Positions 22,628 to 30,216 of a stretch of DNA of 30,812 nucleotides are shown piece by piece. The translations under genes were made by a program, and so were the position numbers. The notes under the pieces were generated by a model that saw nothing but the letters and a program-made list of their open reading frames with translations, made no database searches and was not told where the DNA came from. This stretch comes from JBJTUH01 sp044346175 (GTDB taxonomy: Bacteria > Cyanobacteriota > Vampirovibrionia > Vampirovibrionales > JAJTHC01): assembly GCA_044346175.1 (NCBI GenBank), contig JBIIZQ010000023.1:1-30812 (forward strand). The letters run 5' to 3'. How positions within the stretch are numbered: position 1 is the stretch's first letter; each line of letters opens with the position of its first letter.

Positions 22628-23054
22628 GGCAAAAACCAACACTAAAAAGAGCGTATTGCATGAGGATATAGCCAGCGTTTCTCGGTGCAACATGGATGAA
22701 CTAGACGAGTTTTGGAACTCTAAAAGGTCCAAAAAGTTGGGTATCTTCCGTAATGACTCCCGTGACAAACTGTTTTCAGGTTTACCCTCTAAGAAAAGAA
22801 GGCCTCTCTGGTTTGTTTACTTGGTCATTATGAGGGTACGAGTCAGACACCCCTGTCATGAGGTACAGAGTCAAAACAGGGCATCTAGTTCGTTACACCG
22901 AGAGGTTCTTTTGTTGTATATCAACAAAAGATACTGGCATACAGGCTCACCTGATGGTGTCCTACGTTGCTAGTGTGTCATAAACACTGGATGGATAAAG
23001 CCATCAAGTCACAAAAAATGTGCGACACCTCATCATGCCACCCCCACTCAGGGA
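22628..23054. other. Intergenic region between the oxidoreductase and the PHP gene
   Basis: No convincing gene. It holds a 9-bp hairpin, CTTTTGTTG/CAACAAAAG (22908-22930, loop TATAT), and two related direct copies, TGAGGGTACGAGTCA (22831-22845) and TGAGGTACAGAGTCA (22859-22873), 28 bases apart, upstream of the oxidoreductase on the - strand. Their role is unknown. Confidence 0.4.
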
Positions 23055-23978
23055 CTACACCACACGAAGCATTGCCTTGTCTCGAGAGGCTTTTGCCTCA
23101 TAGAGTTTCGGCATCACACTCAGGGGCATCATGAGGCGCTGTAAAATAACGGGGTATTTCTCGGGCATGCCATGATAATCAGTGCCTCCTGTTACAATGA
23201 GGTCATGTTTACGGGCAAGCTCGGTATGTTGACGCATCATGGCAGGCGTATGGCTTTTATGATAAGCCTCAATCCCCATAAGCCCATAATTCATCAGCTC
23301 ACTCACAAGCCCTTCAAAACCTTGCATATCGGCAGGGTGTGCCACAACAGCAATACCACCACTTTCATAAATGGCTTCCACAGCTTCATGAGGAGAAGCC
23401 GTCTCTCGACCAATATACGTGGGGGATTCATAATTAAGATATTTTTTAAAGGCTTCAGAGATATTTGCCGCACCCCCTCGTTGCACAATGGCACGTGCCA
23501 AATGCGGTCGTCCCACCGACCCCTCTCGATGGGCATAACGCATGACATCTTCTAGGGTAATACTCACACGGGCATGACGACGTAATTTTGCAATCACCGC
23601 CTCCGCCTGAACCAGCCGTGCTTGACGGTGTTTGGTCATAATATCCTGTAAATACTCGTGGCTATCGTCAATAAAATACCCAAGGATATGAACCTCTTTG
23701 CGTTGCCAGTGGGTGTTAATTTCAATACCAGGAATAAGCGTAACGTCAGAACCCGACTCACGTAAAGCCTCTTGCAAAAGATGCTTCCCTGCCGTTGTAT
23801 CGTGGTCTGTAACGGCAAAAGCTTTGACCCCTGTAGATACAACCGCTTTCACGAGTGCTTTAGGGTCAGAGGCGCCATCAGAATAGGTCGTGTGCATGTG
23901 AAGGTCAATGACAGGACGAGCAAGGGGTTCAAGGGGTATGGAAGAGAATGCAACGGGATTCTCAGCAAACATCATCAT
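23055..23978 (-). CDS. PHP-domain phosphoesterase (YciV/RNase AM-like)
   Basis: 307-residue metal-dependent PHP hydrolase. Metal-site motifs in order: IDLHMHTTYSDG (residues 24-35), AVTDHDTTAG, IPGIEIN, VHILGYF, GRPHLARA, VAHPAD and GGTDYHG. The arrangement matches the family of nucleoside 3',5'-bisphosphate phosphatases and the E. coli YciV/TrpH 5'-3' exonuclease that trims rRNA ends; PHP domains of DNA polymerase or histidinol phosphatase HisK are less likely by length and motif spacing. A role in RNA end trimming or bisphosphonucleotide turnover is inference. Starts with ATGATGATG and no evident Shine-Dalgarno. Confidence 0.85.
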   Translation of the reverse strand: MMMFAENPVAFSSIPLEPLARPVIDLHMHTTYSDGASDPKALVKAVVSTGVKAFAVTDHDTTAGKHLLQEALRESGSDVTLIPGIEINTHWQRKEVHILGYFIDDSHEYLQDIMTKHRQARLVQAEAVIAKLRRHARVSITLEDVMRYAHREGSVGRPHLARAIVQRGGAANISEAFKKYLNYESPTYIGRETASPHEAVEAIYESGGIAVVAHPADMQGFEGLVSELMNYGLMGIEAYHKSHTPAMMRQHTELARKHDLIVTGGTDYHGMPEKYPVILQRLMMPLSVMPKLYEAKASRDKAMLRVV

Positions 23979-24511
23979 GAGCAGAGCAAGCTTTCAAGTC
24001 TAGTATGAAGTAAAGCCCCACAGCGGTTACAGCACTTGCCCTTATTGACGCACCAGAAAAAAAGACCCTCAGAGACAGTTATAAGAAGCATCGTCATAGT
24101 TGAGCGGACTCAAGCGACTCGGGAACAAGGTATTATCATAGAACCTCAACAAGCGACTTGGAAGCATCCCTTTTGTCATTAAGACACAAGACGCACCGCA
24201 TACCTTAAGACACACGCATGACTTACGAACTGAGAAACATCATCATCTTTTTTTCTATGGGTTATATCATTGAAAATAATCAAGCACAGGCTAAGGCAGA
24301 GAACATCACCCAAAAGCTATCTTTATAAAACGCTTTAAGCTTACGGTTCAAAACACCTGACAACCAAGCCACTTATTTTCACGAAAGGAAAAGTTTTGCA
24401 TACCATTAGGATGGGGGGATGGAGCATCCAATAGAGTATCAATCATCACTTTTGAGTATAACACCAATGAAAAAAGGATACTATCCTCTTAATAGGCGAA
24501 GTCCTCGTATG
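23979..24511. other. Intergenic region between the PHP gene and the FtsB-like gene
   Basis: 533 bases with no convincing gene. At 24405-24432 there is an imperfect hairpin (ATT-GGATG/CATCCAAT, one bulge). At 24475-24487 AGGATA/TATCCT is followed on the - strand by six T, a weak terminator candidate for the FtsB-like gene. A 36-codon + strand frame (24218-24328, MTYELRNIIIFFSMGYIIEN...) has a hydrophobic start but no Shine-Dalgarno; I do not call it. Confidence 0.4.
24475..24487 (-). terminator. Weak intrinsic terminator after the FtsB-like gene
   Basis: AGGATA, one base, TATCCT, then TTTTTT on the - strand, 25 bases beyond the stop codon. The stem is short and the loop must open two pairs, so efficiency is doubtful. 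Confidence 0.35.
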
Positions 24512-25063
24512 CTATAAGGCGAACTGAATCGAAACCTCATACGGACTCACATATCCCAATACTCGGCGTGCTAGACGCTCTTGATAACTAGGATGTTTTA
24601 AGTGCTGCATGGCACGCTCTAACTCTTTTTCTTTTTGACGAACAAGCTTCGCCTCTTGCTCCAAGGCAACATCGGTTGTTACTACTTGCGTGAGTGCAAC
24701 ACTTTGCGTTACTAAAGCACGGAAACCTTGTAAAGAAAACATCATCAACAAAAGAACCATCCCCACACGTAGCCACACCATGGGGGTGTGTCGTAGATGC
24801 TGCCGTGGTACCCTCCGAGGAGCCTGCCTTTTTTGTGGTGCAAACACAGGGGCATAAGAAGGGAGGGGCTGACTCACAGATGACAAAGGCACAAAAGCTT
24901 GGTTTAAAGCAGCAGTGCCATCCACACTGCTCGCCACGCTCGCCACCCTCGGAACCGCATGTGCCAACACAATGGTATCACTGCCTCGCATTGTGGCACT
25001 GCCATGTGCCTGAGGGGTGCCTAGCGCTGGGGCAAATCCATAGGGAGGGTACTGCGTCATCAC
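24512..25063 (-). CDS. FtsB/DivIC-like septum formation initiator protein
   Basis: 184-residue bitopic membrane protein of the divisome type. About 92 N-terminal residues are Pro/Ala/Gln-rich and end in the basic stretch KRQAPRRVPRQHLR, presumably cytoplasmic. One transmembrane segment follows (about 95-116, VWLRVGMVLLLMMFSLQGF), then a coiled coil (VALEQEAKLVRQKEKELERAMQHLKH), then HPSYQERLARRVLGYVSPYEVSIQF, which matches the FtsB/DivIC ending (yiEriAReklgyv.pgE). In other bacteria such proteins link FtsL and FtsQ at the septum. The N-terminal tail is unusually long. The start is GTG 25063 or the adjacent ATG 25060; AAGGA lies 13 or 16 bases upstream, so it is not decisive. Confidence 0.75.
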   Translation of the reverse strand: MMTQYPPYGFAPALGTPQAHGSATMRGSDTIVLAHAVPRVASVASSVDGTAALNQAFVPLSSVSQPLPSYAPVFAPQKRQAPRRVPRQHLRHTPMVWLRVGMVLLLMMFSLQGFRALVTQSVALTQVVTTDVALEQEAKLVRQKEKELERAMQHLKHPSYQERLARRVLGYVSPYEVSIQFAL

Positions 25064-25320
25064 GGTACTATTGTCATCCTTGCTGTTTCATTTTTCAAAC
25101 GACAACCTTTCACTTGAAAAGCACTTTAAACACGCACAACAAGGCACCGCAATAACCACAACTTCTAACGTTGTCGTTGCAGCATGCCCACCTTATTGAT
25201 TACTTGGCCATTATACCGAGCCTCAAAACACACACGCTTTGTCACATGCCAGAAAGTGCCATCTTAATAAACTTAATAAGACGTACTGCTCGCAACACAA
25301 CGGTGTATAAGCCACGACAC
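25064..25320. other. Region upstream of the FtsB-like gene
   Basis: Contains the AAGGA of the FtsB-like gene and a tandem CTTAATAAACTTAATAAG (25263-25280). No gene or strong promoter recognised. Confidence 0.3.
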
Positions 25321-25321
25321 A

Positions 25322-25423
25322 AAAAGACCATCCTACCCTCTCAGGGGGGATGCTTTATGAATCGCTAGCGTGATAGGGTGTACACTACACACCCTACTTG
25401 GGGATTGGCAATGGATTTGTCTT
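25322..25423 (-). ncRNA. Candidate small RNA (or leader attenuator) of about 100 nt
   Basis: On the - strand a promoter (25430-25458) is followed at the right distance by a roughly 100-base stretch that has no reading frame, a central hairpin (TAGGGTGT/ACACCCTA, 25374-25396) and a terminator hairpin ending in GTCTTTTT (25329-25352). The transcript's first bases AAGAC could also pair with the terminal GTCTT. This is either a free small RNA or, because the FtsB-like gene lies 260 bases downstream on the same strand, a leader whose terminator controls that gene. No known RNA family recognised. Confidence 0.4.
25329..25352 (-). terminator. Intrinsic terminator on the - strand
   Basis: CATCC/GGATG and CCCT/AGGG stack around a GAG loop with a small internal loop (TA opposite G); five T follow on the - strand. 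No protein gene ends here on that strand. Confidence 0.6.
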
Positions 25424-25429
25424 ATTATT

Positions 25430-25458
25430 ATTAAACATTACAATTCGATACATTGCAA
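25430..25458 (-). promoter_or_regulatory. Sigma70-type promoter on the - strand
   Basis: TTGCAA (25453-25458) and TTTAAT (25430-25435) are 17 bases apart on the - strand (four and five consensus matches). Expected start about 25423. Confidence 0.5.
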
Positions 25459-25524
25459 GAAATATTTTTTACAATTCTTAACAAGTTGGTTTTTGAATCG
25501 TTTCAAAAGGAAAAGAAATGCCTG

Positions 25525-26274
25525 ATGTTTAGCACTCAAAATGTTACAACACCTTCTGTGTCTCCCTCACACCCAAGCCTATTGGCAAATGCCCTCACCA
25601 CACAACAGGAGGTTAAAGCCGTTTTAAAAGAAGTTACTGCTTCAATACAAACTTTTTTGCACACACTCGCCCATGACGCACAAGACGAACAAAGTGCCAA
25701 AGCATCCAGTGTGCCTTTTGTGAGTACGGCAGAAAGTTGTACAGGGGGCTTACTCGCACAATGCTTTACACAACAAGCAGAAAGCTCAACGTGGTTTCAA
25801 GGCGGGGTGGTGGTATATCATAATCGTCTCAAAACCGCTTGGCTTGGCGTGAAAGAGACACTCCTTCATACGCATGGTGCTGTCAGTGAGGCGTGCAGCC
25901 AGGCCATGGCATACGGGATGTACCAACACAGTCAGGCTGCCATCATCCTAACCACAACAGGCATTGCAAGCCCCAACCAGCAAGTGAGTACCAAACCCGA
26001 GGGTACCCTCTATGTGAGTAGCCTCATCACGCCGTCACCCACGCACCCTCGCCTTGAAGAAAGTCCCCCCTTGCTCTTAACAAAGCAGTATGATTTACCG
26101 CTTACAGCCAGCTTGAGACAGTCTTCGACATCTTCTACAGCGTCAAACCCCTTCCCCCTAACAGACACCAACGATACAACAGCCTTACGCCAGTTACACC
26201 AATGGCTTTTTGTAAAGCAAGCACTCCTTCATCTACAGGAACATCTCACACCGTGGGTCAACCCAAAGCCTTAG
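25525..26274 (+). CDS. CinA C-terminal-domain protein (probable nicotinamide-nucleotide amidase)
   Basis: 249-residue protein of the PncC/CinA C-terminal type, which deamidates NMN to nicotinate mononucleotide in NAD salvage. Hallmarks: TAESCTGGLLAQ with catalytic S71, STWFQGGVVVYHNRLKTAWLGV, HGAVSEACSQAMAYGM, TTTGIASPNQQVSTKPEGTLYVS. The N-terminal MoCF/COG1058 domain of full CinA is absent; instead there is a 60-residue low-complexity leader and a Ser/Thr/Pro-rich insert at about 175-215. ATG 25525 is the first in-frame ATG; AAGGA is 13 bases upstream, while the same AAGGA is only 6 bases from an overlapping four-codon frame (ATG 25518, MPDV). A TTG at 25453 is possible but less likely. Confidence 0.82.
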   Translation: MFSTQNVTTPSVSPSHPSLLANALTTQQEVKAVLKEVTASIQTFLHTLAHDAQDEQSAKASSVPFVSTAESCTGGLLAQCFTQQAESSTWFQGGVVVYHNRLKTAWLGVKETLLHTHGAVSEACSQAMAYGMYQHSQAAIILTTTGIASPNQQVSTKPEGTLYVSSLITPSPTHPRLEESPPLLLTKQYDLPLTASLRQSSTSSTASNPFPLTDTNDTTALRQLHQWLFVKQALLHLQEHLTPWVNPKP

Positions 26275-26418
26275 TCCTCCGATACCTCATGATGATATAG
26301 GGGATGTCTATGCCCGAACGTATCTTACTAGGGGCAAGGTATTCTCATACAACACGTTGAAAGTCATCCCCTTCCCCTGTCTCTTTGACCTCATGATTTT
26401 ACAAAAGCGTCAACGCCC

Positions 26419-27831
26419 ATGTTTGCCCGCCTACCCCTTTTTATGCGTCTGAGCCTGATATGTCTCCTTTTAGGAGGGATACCAAGCCTACAGGGGTGTA
26501 CCCTGAAAGATACGCAGAGCCAATGGCAAGCACTCCAACAAAAATTACAAAATCCTCACGCACAAGCCGATGAACGCCCGCCACTTGTCAAAGCTTTGGA
26601 GGTATTGGAACACGCCTACACCGAAGAGAAACAAGCGTTTCAGGAGGTACAAGCGGCTGCTTTACCTACCATTCATCCAGTGACCCTCTCAGGCAAAAAA
26701 ACAGGGATACAACTTAAAGGATGGCTCTATGACCCCATTCGCACCGAACGAATTCGGGAGGAAAAAGAAGCCAAGCGTAGCCATTTGGAGGAAAAACTAC
26801 GTTTCCTTGAAGAGAAAATAAAGATACTCAAACAAGCCATTGCCAATGAAGAAGAACTCGATGCTACGGGCTTCAAGTTAGAAAAACTGATGATGCAGTT
26901 TGAGAAAACACATCAAGGTCATGAACGTGTCGCACCCGTCGCCCATGACACCCAACACAAGCCGTCTCTAAACAACGACGAAAAGACACCCTCAAACGCC
27001 CCTCACCAAACACTCACCGATAAAGAGGAAGCCATCACCCTGCCCGAGAAAAGCACCTCTTTAGCACTCAAGCGTCCTGTCATCATCCTATGCCACGGCT
27101 TGGGCCAAACACACCTTGACTGGGGCTCCCTCCCTACGCTTCTCAGTAAAGCGGGCTATGTTGTCCTGAACCTAGACCTACCTGGTCATGGTGAAAGCAC
27201 CACACGCATTGATAAATTTAGTCAAAAGCCCGTCTTGATGGATTGGCGGATGTTCGATCAAGAAGCTTGGTTCAAAATGGACGAGTGGTTACAAGATGCC
27301 CTTCAAGCCTTGTTTAGACCCGAATTTGAACAAGAGTTTCCAGAAAGCCCTTTGTATAAGCTCAGCTTTATTGGCTCAGGCTATGGCGGACTACTCGCCA
27401 TGACCGTGGCGGGTTCTCCACTTGTAAGCCAAGCACCAGAAACACAGCGTGGTGTTTTTATGGCACTTTCTCCCCCCCTGTCTCAAAAAGGCGTAGAAGG
27501 GCTTTTTACAGCCTCTAATATGGTGCTTCCAAGCTGGATTGCTGCGGGTGAACAAACCAGCAGTGAACTCCTTAACGCACGGAAATACTGTCGTATTATT
27601 CAAGCCTCTTGTGCCTTAGCACACTTTAAAACAAGCGATGCAACGGGCTTAGGTCTTTTAGACCCTCATGTATCGAGTGCCGAAAAATGGATGCTGACAT
27701 GGCTCTTCGATACCATGCCCGCCCCTGAAGTACGCCCTACGGCATCACACGATGATACGTCTCATCAAGACCCCCCAAAGGGAACACCTCCCCTAGAGGC
27801 ACACCACGAGGAAGCCCATAACCCCGTCTAG
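26419..27831 (+). CDS. Alpha/beta-hydrolase-fold lipoprotein without catalytic serine
   Basis: 470-residue envelope protein. Residues 1-27 form a lipoprotein signal peptide ending in LQGC (lipidated C27). A charged coiled-coil segment spans about 105-165 (EEKEAKRSHLEEKLRFLEEKI...), followed by a polar linker, then an alpha/beta-hydrolase domain from about 222: PVIILCHGLGQTHLDW (oxyanion HG), VVLNLDLPGHGES. The nucleophile elbow, normally GxSxG, reads FIGSGYGG (318-324), with glycine 321 where serine belongs. The region where the catalytic histidine is expected (DATGLGLLDPHVSS) also lacks the usual HG motif, so a hydrolytic role is doubtful. It may be a binding or scaffold protein. It lies 144 bases after cinA and faces the GGDEF gene. 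ATG 26419 has no Shine-Dalgarno; ATG 26443 is an alternative. Confidence 0.75.
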   Translation: MFARLPLFMRLSLICLLLGGIPSLQGCTLKDTQSQWQALQQKLQNPHAQADERPPLVKALEVLEHAYTEEKQAFQEVQAAALPTIHPVTLSGKKTGIQLKGWLYDPIRTERIREEKEAKRSHLEEKLRFLEEKIKILKQAIANEEELDATGFKLEKLMMQFEKTHQGHERVAPVAHDTQHKPSLNNDEKTPSNAPHQTLTDKEEAITLPEKSTSLALKRPVIILCHGLGQTHLDWGSLPTLLSKAGYVVLNLDLPGHGESTTRIDKFSQKPVLMDWRMFDQEAWFKMDEWLQDALQALFRPEFEQEFPESPLYKLSFIGSGYGGLLAMTVAGSPLVSQAPETQRGVFMALSPPLSQKGVEGLFTASNMVLPSWIAAGEQTSSELLNARKYCRIIQASCALAHFKTSDATGLGLLDPHVSSAEKWMLTWLFDTMPAPEVRPTASHDDTSHQDPPKGTPPLEAHHEEAHNPV

Positions 27832-27957
27832 CCCAAGGCTTTTATGTTCAAAGTCTTTTGAAAGATGGCCGGAAAAGAGAAAAGCTAACTACCACCTTTT
27901 ATCGGGATGACGCAAAAGTCAGGAAGACTAAGCAAGGTAACGTGCGACCCCAGCTTG

Positions 27958-30204
27958 TTATTCTTTCCCATACAAGGGTTCCGCAGGCGTACCCTCTTCT
28001 TCAACAGGCGTAAGCAAAGAACTCACCTGATTACGACCATGTTTTTTTGAGTGATACAGATAGTGGTCTGCTTCCCCCAAAAGGTGATTCATGCAATCCT
28101 CTAAAGTAAGTTCTGGTGCGAGATGCCCTTCTCGTAGGGGTGCAACCCCAGCACTAAAGGTGATAAAGACCGTCTCCCCGGCTTCCGTAGGAATAGGCAC
28201 CGATTGAATCGATTGGCGGAGTCGATTTAAAAGCTCATGAGCTGCCTCCAGTGGCGTATCAGGCAATACTAAAAGGAACTCCTCTCCACCGTAACGACAG
28301 GCCATGTCACTTTTACGAATAGACTGACGAAGAAAACGTGCTAAATGTTGTAACGCCCAATCCCCCGTAAGATGCCCATGCGTGTCATTGAGTTGCTTGA
28401 AGAAGTCTACATCAATGAGTGCGACACATAAAGGTCGAGGGGAACGACGACACCGAGCGACTTCTGCCTCAAGACGCTCTTTCAAACCACGGCGATTTAA
28501 CAAGCCTGTGAGTTCATCTGCATGAGCCAGTGCCAGCATATGAGACAACTGCTGTAGACGTTTTAGGGTTCTTGAGGTCAAGGCACAGGTTTCAACAACC
28601 AAAGCCTCAAAGCGTTCAGGACGAATTCCCAACGACTCAAACCCCACACCAGAAGGATAAAACATTAAAAAAGCACCCAAGACACTTTCCCTTGTGGGGG
28701 ACAACACAGGGAGCAGCCACCCCATCGGCACTTGATGCCCCGAGGGCTGTGAGGTCATCAATGGTTGCTGGGCTTGCACGTCATGCCTTAAAAGGTACTG
28801 CACCAAGGACTGAATCCCCATCAGTCTGATTCTATCCGCCTTGAGTAAGGCAGGCTGAGGTGAAAATACCTTAAACCCTTTCGGCGTGGCACCCTGCCCT
28901 TGCGTCGTCTGCCCATGAGGTTGCGTGTGTCGTGCCATTTTCGTAAGAACCTCCGATTGCACCTCTGCTTTTTGATGCGCAAGTGTCAGGGTGGTTGCCT
29001 GCTGCTGAAAGTAGGTCATCAGGTTAGGGACATTCATCAGTGGCGAAGCCGACTGTAAAAAGAGTGCCTGCAACGCCTCTAGGTTTCTTTGAGGCAACTG
29101 ATAAAATTGAGGCATGGCATCATGATGATGTACCATGGCACGCATAAACGCCACAGACGTACGTTCAGACCACTGAGGCTCTGCCCCCTCTTGTAACAAG
29201 GCACCCGACACGGGTAACACGGGAACACTCAGTGCATCGACGGGTTGCGTGAACTCTAAATAGGCAACCTGTGTGGCATGTAACTGCGTCATTAAAAAAG
29301 ACATCGTTGCCTGTAAAGCATGCTCTTCTTCATAGGCACTGACAAGCTGATAACTCAATGACTTTAAACATTCGCTAAACCACACCGCCGCTTCCGCTTC
29401 CTTGAGATACATATACTGAATCAAGTACCCTCCCAAGTAACGTCCTACCCACTGTAATTGGCGTGTATAGGCCTCACGTGCGGCATGATTATCCCCTGTT
29501 TCAGGCGCTTCAAGGGCTAAAAAGGCCATAGATAGCCCCTCGTGTTCAAAGGGTTCCAACAAAATAGGACGGGTGGTTTGAAGCATTTCCTGCAAGCAAT
29601 GGTCTGAAATGACATCAAGGGTTTGAGGCAAAGAAAACTGGCTCAATCCCCCCTCCTCTTCCCCGTCTAGCAGTGGGGATACAGGCGCAAGAAACGTTTG
29701 ATAGGAAGACGTCTCTTCATGCCACGTCAAGACGACAAATTTGGGGGTGCCTAATAGCACCGTGAGTGTGGCTCGGAGGTGTGCCACAAAACTTTGAGCA
29801 GTCACATCAGAAGCCACACGCCCCATCATACTGTGACACTGACGAATAAAAGCCAGCTCTTGAGCGACAAGTGTTTGGTCAGTCGCTTCACCAAGTGTTA
29901 AAGGGGTAGGCATGTCCTGAAGTACGGCCAAGGAAGGTTCTTCTGGTACCTCCGTAGCGGAGGGCATGATTTCAGGAGTAAATGAACGTATCACAGACAT
30001 CATTGGTTCTAAGCCTTGAGGAGAAGACCCTAACAGTATGGCATGGGCAGGATGGTTGAAGACGGGACGAGAGGACATGACAGACCGAAAAGCCTCTTTA
30101 TCATAGTGATCATACCTGTCCGTCACATGCTCAAGAGGCAGCGTCCGAGCTTGGGAAGCCTGGGAGGGGATGGCAGCATGCGTCGCAAGAGGATTCATTC
30201 TCAT
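27958..30204 (-). CDS. Soluble GGDEF diguanylate cyclase with long sensory N-terminus
   Basis: 748-residue protein whose C-terminal 165 residues are a complete GGDEF domain making cyclic di-GMP from two GTP: DELTGLLNRRGL, ALIDVDFFKQLNDTHGHLTGDWAL, CRYGGEEFLLVLP with GGEEF in the active site, and the RxxD inhibitory site (RKSD) five residues before it, so product feedback should work. The upstream 550 residues show no transmembrane segment. Two stretches (about 110-290 and 300-560) look like GAF-type sensory modules ending in a helical linker before GGDEF. The first 100 residues are Pro/Ser-rich. ATG 30204 is preferred over an upstream TTG (30216) that would lie too close to AGGGG; ATG 30198 is also possible. 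Confidence 0.85.
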   Translation of the reverse strand: MRMNPLATHAAIPSQASQARTLPLEHVTDRYDHYDKEAFRSVMSSRPVFNHPAHAILLGSSPQGLEPMMSVIRSFTPEIMPSATEVPEEPSLAVLQDMPTPLTLGEATDQTLVAQELAFIRQCHSMMGRVASDVTAQSFVAHLRATLTVLLGTPKFVVLTWHEETSSYQTFLAPVSPLLDGEEEGGLSQFSLPQTLDVISDHCLQEMLQTTRPILLEPFEHEGLSMAFLALEAPETGDNHAAREAYTRQLQWVGRYLGGYLIQYMYLKEAEAAVWFSECLKSLSYQLVSAYEEEHALQATMSFLMTQLHATQVAYLEFTQPVDALSVPVLPVSGALLQEGAEPQWSERTSVAFMRAMVHHHDAMPQFYQLPQRNLEALQALFLQSASPLMNVPNLMTYFQQQATTLTLAHQKAEVQSEVLTKMARHTQPHGQTTQGQGATPKGFKVFSPQPALLKADRIRLMGIQSLVQYLLRHDVQAQQPLMTSQPSGHQVPMGWLLPVLSPTRESVLGAFLMFYPSGVGFESLGIRPERFEALVVETCALTSRTLKRLQQLSHMLALAHADELTGLLNRRGLKERLEAEVARCRRSPRPLCVALIDVDFFKQLNDTHGHLTGDWALQHLARFLRQSIRKSDMACRYGGEEFLLVLPDTPLEAAHELLNRLRQSIQSVPIPTEAGETVFITFSAGVAPLREGHLAPELTLEDCMNHLLGEADHYLYHSKKHGRNQVSSLLTPVEEEGTPAEPLYGKE

Positions 30205-30216
30205 GTTTAAAACCAA

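Noticed and set aside
22281..22973. 230-codon + strand frame over the oxidoreductase start and the following gap
   Set aside because: Mostly antisense to the Gfo/Idh gene, no family resemblance, no Shine-Dalgarno.
24218..24328. 36-codon small membrane-peptide frame
   Set aside because: The hydrophobic start is suggestive, but there is no Shine-Dalgarno and no supporting context.
24694..25155. 153-codon + strand frame opposite the FtsB-like gene
   Set aside because: Antisense to a gene with clear domain structure; the sequence is His/Pro/Cys-rich and without motif.
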